From the NCBI GenBank assembly GCA_001899315.1, contig MOYA01000002.1, positions 145,966 to 209,965 of the forward strand: a stretch of 64,000 nt of DNA, read 5' to 3'. This stretch comes from Candidatus Obscuribacter phosphatis. GTDB taxonomy: Bacteria; Cyanobacteriota; Vampirovibrionia; Obscuribacterales; Obscuribacteraceae. A program made the translations under genes and the position numbers. The notes under the pieces are model-generated. The model did not search any database. It was not told the DNA's origin and saw nothing but the letters and a program-made list of their open reading frames with translations. Position 1 is the first letter of the stretch. Each line of letters begins with the position of its first letter. Shown piece after piece: positions 16,871 to 25,379 of the stretch.

Positions 16871-18043
16871 TTACTTCTCGTCGCCGTTGTCGCGATGCTG
16901 GGCCCCATGCCGACGACGCTCTTCCTGGCGCTTCTGCGCTTCGGCTTTGCGAATGTCGGACATGCGCGGGCAGGCGGACCCGGCCAGACCGTCAAGCAGA
17001 GCCACACGGTCTTCCACCGGCGGGTGGTTGTCGCCGAGGTGGCCGATCCACTTGCGCAGACGGGCAAGCAGACCCTGGGGCGGCTTGGGATCGAGCCCTT
17101 CTTCACCTTCATGCAGGCTGACGAAGAGCAGGGGCTCCATGCCGCCAAGCAGAATCTTGAGCTGAAGAGCCGCGCGGTTGCGGTTCATCCAGTCGACAAT
17201 CTTCTGCAGAGCGGTAGCCAGCGCGCAGGGGTCGCGGGTCCAGTTGGCGGCAAGCACATCGGCGGCACTTTCGCGGCTGCGGCTGACAAAGAGCGTCACC
17301 AGCTTGACGAAAATGCTCATGATGTAAAAGACCACCAGGGTGATGAAGAAGCCGGTGACAGCAGTGGCCGGGTCGGCGAAACGCTTCTTCTGGCGCTTCA
17401 CCTTGCTGGAGAGCTTGCCGAGCAGATCATCGTCCTTGTCGTTCGACTTGTGGCTGAAGCAGGCATTGAACATGCCCGGTGCTGCACCAGCAAGCAGAAT
17501 CGAAAAGAGAGAGCCCAGCACAGCCACCAGCGAAGTGATGGCCACGTCGCGGCTCTTCACGTGCGCCAGCTCGTGGGCGAGAATGGCCTTGATTTCGCGA
17601 TCTTCCAGACCGACCAGAAAGAGACCTTCGGTGGCGGCGATGAAAGAGTTTGCGGGCGAACGGCCGGTGGCAAAGGCATTGGGAATGGGCAGCGGTGAGA
17701 TGTAGACCTGGGGCTTGGTGGTCAGTCCGGTAACCGGATAGAGTTCATCCACCAGTCGCACCAGGCGCGCATGGTCGGGGTCGCTCAGGTTGGGGCGCTG
17801 ACAGCGCATCATCTTGAGCACCAGGTTGGCGCTGTTCCACCAGCCAAAGAGCGGAATCGCCACAGTGAAGACGAAGAGAATGACAGTGGCAACCGTGAGG
17901 TTGACACCGAGAAGGACCAGACCCGCAAAAGACAGACCACCCATGAGCAGAATGCCAAAGATAGTGCGAATCCAGTTGATGCGAAGCTGACGATCGATCG
18001 ACTTCTGGTCGATGTCGCCATGCACAGGCTTGTGATTTTTCAT
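16871..18043 (-). CDS. M48 family (HtpX-like) membrane zinc metallopeptidase
   Basis: A 390-aa inner-membrane protease. Two hydrophobic helices lie near residues 20-65. The zinc site HELAH (about residue 155-159, in ILAHELAHVKSRD) is followed by a hydrophobic block, and the third ligand Glu lies in SRESAADVLAANW (about residue 256). Another membrane segment (FFITLVVFYIMSIFVKLV) precedes it. HtpX-type enzymes take part in membrane-protein quality control. The protein is about 100 residues longer than E. coli HtpX, with a charged tail rich in Arg, Glu and Gln. The start at 18043 is set by AAGGA 7 nt upstream. Codon choice is strikingly GC-rich compared with the neighbours. Confidence 0.92.
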   Translation of the reverse strand: MKNHKPVHGDIDQKSIDRQLRINWIRTIFGILLMGGLSFAGLVLLGVNLTVATVILFVFTVAIPLFGWWNSANLVLKMMRCQRPNLSDPDHARLVRLVDELYPVTGLTTKPQVYISPLPIPNAFATGRSPANSFIAATEGLFLVGLEDREIKAILAHELAHVKSRDVAITSLVAVLGSLFSILLAGAAPGMFNACFSHKSNDKDDDLLGKLSSKVKRQKKRFADPATAVTGFFITLVVFYIMSIFVKLVTLFVSRSRESAADVLAANWTRDPCALATALQKIVDWMNRNRAALQLKILLGGMEPLLFVSLHEGEEGLDPKPPQGLLARLRKWIGHLGDNHPPVEDRVALLDGLAGSACPRMSDIRKAEAQKRQEERRRHGAQHRDNGDEK

Positions 18044-18050
18044 ATCGAAG

Positions 18051-18055
18051 TCCTT
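18051..18055 (-). promoter_or_regulatory. Shine-Dalgarno deciding the M48 peptidase start
   Basis: AAGGA on the minus strand, 7 nt before ATG at 18043 (MKNHKPVHG). It excludes the frame opening at 18124. Confidence 0.75.
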
Positions 18056-18220
18056 GCGCTTACTGTTGAATTGTTTAGCAAGCAAAATCCGTTCCGCTTC
18101 TTGAGCAGATGAAGAGGCAGGCACTGAGGGTGCATTTATAGTTTTAGTTGTGTAGAGCCTCTAAAGAAAAAGCTGAAAAAAGCGGACTTAAGGACACTAC
18201 AAAAAAAGCATCTTGAAAAT

Positions 18221-18257
18221 CATCTGCCCCGCCACCATCAGGAAGGCGAGGCAGATG
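18221..18257 (-). terminator. Probable terminator after the PCYCGC-type gene
   Basis: Thirteen-nt arms with one mismatch (catctgccccgcc / ggcgaggcagatg) and an 11-nt loop. On the minus strand the stem is followed by ATTTTC and, farther on, T7. It lies about 95 bp beyond the stop at 18353. It is less certain than the other terminators because the T-run is interrupted. Confidence 0.5.
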
Positions 18258-18352
18258 AAAACTAATTACCCCTTGGAAAGTTGAGCGGTGCGCTAGCCAA
18301 GCTCTCGTCAGGCTCTACATCGGCTATTGTCTTGCTCAAGCTTTGCCATCTG

Positions 18353-18973
18353 CTACTTGGTCTTTTGGACACTATTTTTGCCGCAACAACTGCCATGGTT
18401 GGCGCCGCTCGCGCTGCCGCTTGGCAAGGCTCTTTTGCCCATAGCGGAGCTCGTGTTGCCAAGATTCTTGTCTTTCACACTTTTAGAACTCGTCTCTTTT
18501 GCGTTCGTCTCTTTGCCGGTGCCGGCTTGCTTTTCTGTTTGTGGTTGCCAAAGACGTTCACGGCGATACTTGAGCAAAATCTCGGTGGCGTCAAAGGGAT
18601 ACTGTTTTTCGTATGACTGGTCTATCACTTTCTGGATTTCAGCTAGAGATTTGCCATCTTTCTTCATTTGCAAGGCAACAAGAGCTTCTTCCTGGCAGAT
18701 ATAACAGTCGACACCATGGTCACTGGTAAAGCAATCAAGCAAGCTGCCGTGCTCGTCGGTGACGTCGCAACCGCAATAGCAAAAGAGCTTGGCGCAAATT
18801 TCGGGACAGCGCTGGGCAGCCATATAACCAAGCTTGGCCTTGCCGAAATATTTCTCGGGGTTCAGTACCGGCTTTAGTTGCTCTTTGGCGTCCATGGCAA
18901 AGGCGGCGCCGAGGCTGAAATTGAACATCGCCGCCAGTGAAATGCCTATTGCCGTTAGCAGTTTCTCTATCAT
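18353..18973 (-). CDS. Secreted Cys-rich PCYCGC-domain protein
   Basis: A 206-aa protein with a signal peptide (LLTAIGISLAAMFNFSLGAAFA). Its core, about residues 50-130, contains RCPEICAKLFCYCGC, then a HGSLLDCFTSDHG segment and CYICQEEAL. This matches the PCYCGC-motif family of secreted or lipid-anchored proteins found mostly in Gram-positives. The spaced Cys and His suggest metal or disulfide roles, which is inference. The tail from about residue 155 is low-complexity Lys/Ser/Gly ending with SCCGKN. It is a single gene with a hairpin downstream. Confidence 0.82.
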   Translation of the reverse strand: MIEKLLTAIGISLAAMFNFSLGAAFAMDAKEQLKPVLNPEKYFGKAKLGYMAAQRCPEICAKLFCYCGCDVTDEHGSLLDCFTSDHGVDCYICQEEALVALQMKKDGKSLAEIQKVIDQSYEKQYPFDATEILLKYRRERLWQPQTEKQAGTGKETNAKETSSKSVKDKNLGNTSSAMGKRALPSGSASGANHGSCCGKNSVQKTK

Positions 18974-19128
18974 GTAACAAAGTATAGACCGAGACCTTAT
19001 AGTTTGCTCTGCGCAAAAGGTCTCCAGTTAAGCCTTGGCGCTCTTGCCGCCAATTCTGAGCTTCTTTTGAATTGGCTCTTGCTATGACCTTATGGGTTTT
19101 TCAAGAGGTTCTGATATGATGGCTGTCT

Positions 19129-21033
19129 ATGCACAGTATGTATTTCGACGTTGTGGTAATTGGCGGCGGTCACGCCGGCTGCGAAGCGGCTAACGCTGTG
19201 GCGCGCATGGGTTTGAGCACCCTCATGCTGGCTGTCAATCTCGATACTATCGGTGCCATGCCTTGCAACCCTGCTGTGGGTGGGCCCGGCAAGACTCATC
19301 TGGCCAGAGAAGTAGATGCACTAGGCGGTGTCATCGGCGAAGCCACCGATGCTACTTATCTGCAGATTCGAATGCTCAATTCCAGCCGTGGACCAGCGGT
19401 TCAGGCACTGAGAGCCCAGTCGGATAAACGCGAATATTCCATCTGGATGAAAAATTATATGGAGTCTTTGCCCAACCTGACTTTGCGTCAGGGTATGGTC
19501 AAGAATCTGATTATCGAAAACGATCAAGTGGCTGGGGTCGAGCTAACTTTTGGCGACCGCATCGGCTGCCGAGCTGTGGTGCTTTCGGCTGGTACTTTCT
19601 TGGAAGGTACCATTTGGATAGGCAAAGAAACAATGCCGGCTGGACGAGCTGGTGAGTTTCCCGCCATTGGACTTTCTGGTTGTCTAAAGGCGCTCGGGTT
19701 CAACATGGGGCGTCTTAAAACCGGCACACCGCCTCGTATAGATGGGCGCACAATCGACTACAGCATCTTGCCCGAGGTGCCTGGCGATCCCATTCCGCAG
19801 TTCTTCTCTTTTCTCGATAAGAGACCGGTTTTGCCGCAGATTCCCTGCCACCAGACTCGCACCAATGAACGCACCCACGAATTGATTCGCAATAACTTGC
19901 ACGAATCACCGATGTATTCAGGCATGATTCACGGAGTCGGACCGCGATACTGTCCTTCTATCGAAGACAAGATCGTGCGTTTTGCCGACAAAGACAGCCA
20001 CTCGCTCTTTCTTGAACCGGAAGGCCGCTCGACTTATGAAGTCTATCTGCAGGGCTGCTCCACTAGTTTGCCAGTGCATGTGCAGCACGAAATAGTTCAT
20101 TCGCTGCCCGGCTTGGAAAAGGCTGTTATGGTACGACCTGCTTATGCTGTCGAGTATGACTATTTGCCGGCTATTCAGTTCAGCCATGCCTTGATGGCAA
20201 AAGACTTGCCGGGTTTCTTTGCTGCTGGTCAGATTCTCGGCACTTCCGGCTATGAAGAAGCCGCCGCCCAGGGCATTATCGCCGGCATCAACGCCGCGTT
20301 ATATGTAAAAGGCGAAAAGCCTTTTGCCTTGCCGCGCTCGTCTAGCTACACAGGCACCCTGATTGACGATTTGGTCACAAAAGAAATAGGCGAGCCCTAT
20401 CGCATGATGACATCGCGCTCAGAATATCGACTTCTGCTAAGACAAGACAACGCTGATGTTAGGCTCACCCCGCTTGGTCGTTCTATTGGTTTGGTTGATG
20501 ACTATCGCTTCCGTCTTTTTACCGAAAAGCAAGAAGCCATCAACGGCGAGAAGAACCGCCTGAGAAAAACTCGCATCTATCCTGAAGGCGGTTTTGAAGA
20601 GCTATTGGCACCACTAGGTGAAACCCTGAAGCAGTCGGTCACCCTGGAAGAATTACTGCGTCGACCGCGCGTGCCCTATAGCGTCATCGAAAGCAAGGCT
20701 CCGGCTGATGCAGAAAAGCCTTTTCCTTTTGCCTTAGAAGTTGAAACCGATGTGAAGTATGCCGGTTATATCGAAAGACAAAAACAACAAATAGAACATA
20801 CTGAAAAGTATGACAAAGTGAAGCTGCCGGAAGGCTTTGACTATAACGAACTGAAGCATCTCGCCAAAGAAGCGCGCGAGAAGCTCAACCGGGTACGTCC
20901 TCAGACCTTGGGTCAGGCTGCCCGTATAGGTGGTGTCAGCCCCGCCGATGTTTCGGTCTTGATGGTCTTTCTCGAGCAGCGTCGTCGGGCTCAAGCCGAG
21001 GCAGGGCGCCTTCAAGAGAAAGTTTTGCAGTGA
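19129..21033 (+). CDS. mnmG: tRNA uridine 5-carboxymethylaminomethyl modification enzyme MnmG (GidA)
   Basis: With MnmE this FAD enzyme installs the cmnm5 group on U34 of certain tRNAs; cytoplasmic. The 634-aa length is normal. It begins with the dinucleotide-binding motif VVVIGGGHAGCEAA (about 8-21), followed by NPAVGGPGKTHLAREVDALGG in parts, RGPAVQALRAQ, and the LKTGTPPRIDG block near residue 205. The C-terminal MnmE- and tRNA-binding domain follows, with EPYRMMTSRSEYRL and the terminal GVSPADVSVLMVFL. No good Shine-Dalgarno precedes the ATG. A TATGAT element at 19115-19120 lies so close that the message may be nearly leaderless. mnmE is not in the window. The next gene overlaps its stop. 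Confidence 0.97.
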   Translation: MHSMYFDVVVIGGGHAGCEAANAVARMGLSTLMLAVNLDTIGAMPCNPAVGGPGKTHLAREVDALGGVIGEATDATYLQIRMLNSSRGPAVQALRAQSDKREYSIWMKNYMESLPNLTLRQGMVKNLIIENDQVAGVELTFGDRIGCRAVVLSAGTFLEGTIWIGKETMPAGRAGEFPAIGLSGCLKALGFNMGRLKTGTPPRIDGRTIDYSILPEVPGDPIPQFFSFLDKRPVLPQIPCHQTRTNERTHELIRNNLHESPMYSGMIHGVGPRYCPSIEDKIVRFADKDSHSLFLEPEGRSTYEVYLQGCSTSLPVHVQHEIVHSLPGLEKAVMVRPAYAVEYDYLPAIQFSHALMAKDLPGFFAAGQILGTSGYEEAAAQGIIAGINAALYVKGEKPFALPRSSSYTGTLIDDLVTKEIGEPYRMMTSRSEYRLLLRQDNADVRLTPLGRSIGLVDDYRFRLFTEKQEAINGEKNRLRKTRIYPEGGFEELLAPLGETLKQSVTLEELLRRPRVPYSVIESKAPADAEKPFPFALEVETDVKYAGYIERQKQQIEHTEKYDKVKLPEGFDYNELKHLAKEAREKLNRVRPQTLGQAARIGGVSPADVSVLMVFLEQRRRAQAEAGRLQEKVLQ

Positions 21034-22115
21034 TGACGGCCTGGTCTGGGCGGACTTTGAGAAAGGCAAAAGCAGGAAAAGGCGTTGGTGCCTGTGGTCT
21101 TTTTGTGCATTCACCGCTTTCTGTAATTCCGCTTTCTTTAATGGCTTTTTTTTCGCTGCTCAGTCCAGCCGCGGCGCTCGCCTTTGATGAGAATGACCTC
21201 TACAAAGACAACAGTAGTCAAGCTTCTTCCAGCACTTTTACTCTCTCAGGGGGCATCAGCCATTCCGAGCGAATGGAGGCGATACCAGAGGGTGAGAGGG
21301 TTGGCACCTTTTTTTCTGGCGATTTTTCTAGTGCGGCGCGCTCAAATAATTTCGCCGGAAACAATCTAGTTAGAAACAATCTAGAGAGAAAAGGGCAAAG
21401 CAGCCCCAACCTACCTAGTGCCGCCAAGCAGCGCCCTTCTGCGCCTATTTCTACGCCTCGATTTAGCACTGCCCCGACAGTTGACTATTCGATGATTGGA
21501 GTGGAAGAAGCAAGACGCCAAGCCTATCTCAAGAGTCTGCCCGCTGGTTCTAGGGACCAAGCTGCTGCTGATACCGGTAAAACTGCCCTGACTGGCAGTG
21601 CCCTAAAAAGTAGTGCCTTGAAAAACAACGCCAAGATAAAGGTGCCCCATTGGCTGGCTGGAACCTGGGAGCGGCGCGAAACTAATGAAACCAGTCGTTT
21701 TGACCTAATCAATAAGAAACCATTGAAGGCGGTGGGGCGGCAGGCTGCTAGAGTGGTAGATGTCTTTGGCACAACCAAAGACAAGAGCGGACAGATATTT
21801 ATGAATGTACCTCTATCTGCTACCGGCTCTGTGGATAGAGGCGGTTTCATCGATTACCACCGAGTGCTTGCCTATCAGCTTATCGAAACCGGCAAGAATA
21901 GCTGTCTTGTCAAAGTACAAGCCCGCCATAGCGTGGTTGATAAGGCTAGCCGCCGGGTGGTGCAGTCTTATCAAGACGAAGAGCTGAACAGCTATAAGCT
22001 GGTTGCACCTGGGCTATTGCGCACAGATAGTTCGGTCAAAGTTTTTGATGAAAAAGGTTCGCCTATACTTTTGACCAAGGCGATTTCAAACGAGCGCCGC
22101 ATCAAGGGTTTCTAA
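21030..22115 (+). CDS. Secreted hypothetical protein coupled to mnmG
   Basis: A 361-aa protein with a signal peptide at about residues 28-50 (LSVIPLSLMAFFSLLSPAAALA). A low-complexity Ser/Asn/Arg-rich region follows, with NNLVRNNLERK. The likely folded C-terminal domain (about 205-361) begins VPHWLAGTWERRETNETSRFD and recalls lipocalin-like WLxGTWE domains; this is only a resemblance. The start GTG at 21030 (or ATG at 21033) overlaps the mnmG TGA, which implies translational coupling. No function is recognised. Confidence 0.78.
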   Translation: MMTAWSGRTLRKAKAGKGVGACGLFVHSPLSVIPLSLMAFFSLLSPAAALAFDENDLYKDNSSQASSSTFTLSGGISHSERMEAIPEGERVGTFFSGDFSSAARSNNFAGNNLVRNNLERKGQSSPNLPSAAKQRPSAPISTPRFSTAPTVDYSMIGVEEARRQAYLKSLPAGSRDQAAADTGKTALTGSALKSSALKNNAKIKVPHWLAGTWERRETNETSRFDLINKKPLKAVGRQAARVVDVFGTTKDKSGQIFMNVPLSATGSVDRGGFIDYHRVLAYQLIETGKNSCLVKVQARHSVVDKASRRVVQSYQDEELNSYKLVAPGLLRTDSSVKVFDEKGSPILLTKAISNERRIKGF

Positions 22116-22157
22116 CTCTAAGGAAAAGCGGACCGGCTATATGTTAGGCGCTCTATT

Positions 22158-23378
22158 CTAGAGCTTGCGTCCTCTCGACAAAGGGGCGAACAAAGTCTGT
22201 TCGTTCTCGCTGACCGGCGGTTTGTCGTACTTTGTCACCATGGTGAAGACTGTCGACTTCATCTCATTGTGCAGCTTTTCAAAACTCTCGGGCTTGCCGT
22301 TGCTTGCGGATAGATCGACTTGCCTGAGGGGCAGGTGCTTGAGCTTTAGTAAACCTTTGGCGGTGATGCGAGTTGCTGGTATCTCTAGATTATTCAGACT
22401 ATTGAGGCAGGCTAGTGTTGGTATACAACCATCGTCTAAAAAGCTGTTTTCAGCCAAATCAAGTCTTTTCAGGCTTTTCAAAGCGGCTAGCGGCTCGATT
22501 GCCTTATTGGTGATGCGGGTGCGGGTTAAGCAGAGATGCCATAAATTAGGAAAGGCTTTGGGAATGTCGGCAAGGCAAGAAAGGTCGGGGTCTGTGTTTT
22601 GCAGCTTTAGCAGTCTGAGCTCTTTCAAAACGCCGAGTTTTTTGAAACATTTGCCGGTGATTGAAGAGTTCATCGCTGTAAAAGTGACTAGATTAGGCAG
22701 GTTCTTGATTCCTTCCATGCCCCGATCGCTAATCTCGCAGCGATCAAGATCTAGATATTTAATCGTTTTGAATCGTCCTAGATAAATCAAGGCATCGTCG
22801 GCGCGTCCTTCTTCGCTATCGTCCATGGCAAAATATTTCATGCGTACTGCATCGAAAGCGTCGTCCGGCAGCTTATCGAGTTGGTGCGGCGCCATGATGA
22901 AATGTTCGTTGGGTAGGAACTCAATCAGGTTACCGGCAGGAATTTTTACTGACCCTTGGGCTTTGATAAGCTTGGGCGTGCCGTCACCACGACTTAAGTT
23001 AGGCTTGTCAAAAAGAAAGAGGGTGCCGTATTGTTTCTTGCCCGGAAAGTCCAGCACGCGCTCTTTGTTGACACTGGGGCAGCGATAGATGTGATAAAAG
23101 ACATCGTTTTTTGTACTGAAAGTTCTGAATCTGAGATTGCTTTCTTTGGCATTACCAGTTGTTTGTTCGGCTTTGCCTTTGATTTCATTTTTACCAGCTT
23201 TGTTGTTCTTCTGAGGCTCCGCCCAACAAGCTCCGCCCGCCGCTATGCAGAGGCTTCTATTTTTGCTGTGTCCATCTAAATCTCCAAATAAGTCTTGGGG
23301 CAGAGCTTCAGCTAGAGCTGTTCCAGTGGCTGCAGCAAGGCTAAGAAAGAGCACTCTTTGTTTGAATAATGCTGCCAT
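22158..23378 (-). CDS. Secreted leucine-rich-repeat protein
   Basis: A 406-aa protein with a signal peptide (VLFLSLAAATGTALA). A linker of about 60 polar residues follows, then a middle domain of unknown type. From about residue 205 to 375 there are six or seven leucine-rich repeats of the RI/cysteine-containing style (IKYLDLDRCEISDRGMEGI, LVTFTAMNSSITGKC, LKRLDLAENSFLDDG). It is likely an extracytoplasmic binding protein. The ATG shares its A with the TGA of the upstream TPR gene (TGATG), so it is the last cistron of a four-gene operon starting at 27250. Confidence 0.87.
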   Translation of the reverse strand: MAALFKQRVLFLSLAAATGTALAEALPQDLFGDLDGHSKNRSLCIAAGGACWAEPQKNNKAGKNEIKGKAEQTTGNAKESNLRFRTFSTKNDVFYHIYRCPSVNKERVLDFPGKKQYGTLFLFDKPNLSRGDGTPKLIKAQGSVKIPAGNLIEFLPNEHFIMAPHQLDKLPDDAFDAVRMKYFAMDDSEEGRADDALIYLGRFKTIKYLDLDRCEISDRGMEGIKNLPNLVTFTAMNSSITGKCFKKLGVLKELRLLKLQNTDPDLSCLADIPKAFPNLWHLCLTRTRITNKAIEPLAALKSLKRLDLAENSFLDDGCIPTLACLNSLNNLEIPATRITAKGLLKLKHLPLRQVDLSASNGKPESFEKLHNEMKSTVFTMVTKYDKPPVSENEQTLFAPLSRGRKL

Positions 23379-24358
23379 CAGGGGGCTCCCGCTTTTCGTC
23401 TATCGGCTGCCGCTTTCTCTTTGAGGCCCATTTTCTCAAAAACCTTGGCTCTTTGCAGCAAGAGTCTATTGTTGCTGCCCAATTCCAGTGCTTTGTTCAA
23501 GTCGTTGAGCGCTTCTTTATAGCGCTGCATCTCGAAATAATATCCGGCTCGTCTTTGTAAGGCCAGTTCGTCCATTTGATTGCGCTTTATGGTTTCGCCG
23601 ATGGTGGCAAGCGCTTCTTCTCTTTTGTCGGCCTTAAATTGGCAATCGGCTAAACTTAAGGCGACCATGTCGCTGTAGCCCTTGTTCAGCCAGCTTTTAT
23701 AAAAGCTAATCGCCTCGTCGAATTTTCCTGCGTCTTGCAAGCAAGCGCCGTACATTTCGCGATCTCTGAGATTAGCATTGTCGTGGCGATTGACAAACTT
23801 GAAATATTTTTCCATTTCTTTCAGGGCATCGTCATAGCGTTTGAGATTGCTCAGAGCCGCGGCTTTGGTGCGATGCGCCACTCGACAAGGGCGTTCCGCC
23901 CGCAAGGCTTTGTTGCAGTTAGCCAGGGCTTTTTTAAAGTTGCCGTCGGTCATGTCCATTTCAGCCAACATACGAAAGGCGCAGCCTCGCTCAGGTGCAA
24001 TCGTTACTGCTCTAGTTAGATAGATTCTCGCTTGTTTATGCTGCGAACCGTCCAAATTCTCGTTAAAAAGCGCTTCTCCAAGGGTTTCGAGCGCTATGGC
24101 ATTATCTGGTTCAGACTTGATGATTTTCTCTAGAATCGGCTTTGCTTTTTCTACTTTGTCGGTCTTTACCCAAAGTATGGCTTGCTGCAGCGGTGTTCGT
24201 TTATCTTCAGGGATGCGCCTGATTTGCTTGACGTTTTCGGCTTCGCTATCGGGCACTTTGGTGGCGGCTGGAGCTTTGGCCAGGGCCCAAGCAGTCACTG
24301 TCAGCGAAAGAAGCAGACCTAGACCTGCTGAGAACTGCATCTTTATGAGGTAGTTCAT
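23378..24358 (-). CDS. Secreted TPR protein
   Basis: A 326-aa protein with a signal peptide (AGLGLLLSLTVTAWALAKA) and TPR units from about residue 55 to 320. Clear units include AIALETLGEALFNE, AHRTKAAALSNLKRYDDALKEMEKYF, ALQRRAGYYFEMQRYKEALNDLNKALEL and LLLQRAKVFEKMGLKEKAA. It is a protein-interaction scaffold with no enzyme motif. It starts 1 bp after the exchanger stop and overlaps the LRR gene, so it is an operon member. Confidence 0.88.
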   Translation of the reverse strand: MNYLIKMQFSAGLGLLLSLTVTAWALAKAPAATKVPDSEAENVKQIRRIPEDKRTPLQQAILWVKTDKVEKAKPILEKIIKSEPDNAIALETLGEALFNENLDGSQHKQARIYLTRAVTIAPERGCAFRMLAEMDMTDGNFKKALANCNKALRAERPCRVAHRTKAAALSNLKRYDDALKEMEKYFKFVNRHDNANLRDREMYGACLQDAGKFDEAISFYKSWLNKGYSDMVALSLADCQFKADKREEALATIGETIKRNQMDELALQRRAGYYFEMQRYKEALNDLNKALELGSNNRLLLQRAKVFEKMGLKEKAAADRRKAGAP

Positions 24359-24359
24359 A

Positions 24360-25379
24360 TTAGTGAACCATGAATAAAAGGGTGTTGGCCATTATATAAA
24401 AGAAGGCAATGGCGATGGCGTCGCCTGCCAAATAGTAGAACTTTTTCTTCGATTGATAAGTCAGACCGATGATCACTACGCCCGAGCATACAATTGCGGT
24501 CAAGGCAGACAGAGTATTGATTTGCTGAACGCTGCGTAAGAGAGGCGCTTTCAAGTAAAAGAAGTCGGTTATGGCAAGAATGGCTACATTGAACAGATTG
24601 GAGCCAAGCAGATTGGCGACTGCCATATCGAAAGAGCCCATCCGCGCTGCTGCCACCGAAACAGTTATTTCGGGCAACGAAGTGGTGATGGCAATCAGGG
24701 ATGAACCGATGAAACTCTCACCCCAGCCTGTTTGTTTCGCTATTTGCTCGGCTAAATCTGGTAGATAAAGTGAAGCAATTACAATAAAGATTGAATGTAC
24801 TGTGAACCAAGTGATGGCACCCTTCAGAGCGCTTGAGTCTTTTTCGTTTTGGCCGGTTGTAATTGCCGCGGCACTCTCATGAATGAACTCTTGCAGCCGA
24901 GTCTTTTCATAGCTGTAGATTAGCTTCATTGAGAACAGATAAACCACTATGAAAAGCAGGCTCATCGGGTCTATAGAATTTAGTGCGCTAATAGTGGGAA
25001 GGTATTTACCGAAAAGAATGTCGATAGCAGCAAGGGCTAGCAGTACGACGCCGAATCCCGCTGAAAGCTGGTGGCCTTGCTGCACAAGGGCTGATACGGG
25101 CCGGGTCTTTGAATGTAGGTCTAAAGATGCAATGACCAGCATATTGAACATACAACTGCCCAATGTGCCGCTCACAGCCAAATCTGGAACGTTATTGAGA
25201 GTTACGGCTGAAATACTAGACAAAAGCTCAGGCAGCGATGTGACTGTGGCCAGTAGCAGTAGTCCTACCCAGCTTTTCCCTAATCCGGTTGCCTCGGCTA
25301 TAACATCGGCGTGCTTTGACAGTTTTGTGCCGGCAATGAGAATAACGATGGCGCAGGCGGCAAACTCAAGAAAGATCAT
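24360..25379 (-). CDS. CaCA-family sodium/calcium (cation/proton) exchanger
   Basis: A 339-aa inner-membrane transporter with about ten hydrophobic helices. Both inverted alpha-repeats are visible: alpha-1 (LLLLATVTSLPELLSSISAV ... SGTLGSCMFNML, about 40-85) and alpha-2 (SLIAITTSLPEITVSVAAAR ... NLLGSNLFNVAI, about 225-270). The paired TSLPE and GS-FN motifs form the ion site of the family. A hydrophilic loop near residues 165-185 separates the halves. The exported ion is probably Ca2+ exchanged for H+ or Na+. Its ATG overlaps the preceding hydrolase stop by 4 bp (ATGA). Confidence 0.92.
   Translation of the reverse strand: MIFLEFAACAIVILIAGTKLSKHADVIAEATGLGKSWVGLLLLATVTSLPELLSSISAVTLNNVPDLAVSGTLGSCMFNMLVIASLDLHSKTRPVSALVQQGHQLSAGFGVVLLALAAIDILFGKYLPTISALNSIDPMSLLFIVVYLFSMKLIYSYEKTRLQEFIHESAAAITTGQNEKDSSALKGAITWFTVHSIFIVIASLYLPDLAEQIAKQTGWGESFIGSSLIAITTSLPEITVSVAAARMGSFDMAVANLLGSNLFNVAILAITDFFYLKAPLLRSVQQINTLSALTAIVCSGVVIIGLTYQSKKKFYYLAGDAIAIAFFYIMANTLLFMVH

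Noticed and set aside
16895-17698. 267-codon plus-strand frame opposite the M48 peptidase
   Set aside because: It is antisense to a well-supported protease with HELAH. Its openness follows from the GC-rich codon use of the true gene, and it has no ribosome site.
19115-19120. TATGAT as a definite mnmG promoter
   Set aside because: No acceptable -35 element at normal spacing; it is mentioned only as a possibility under the gene.
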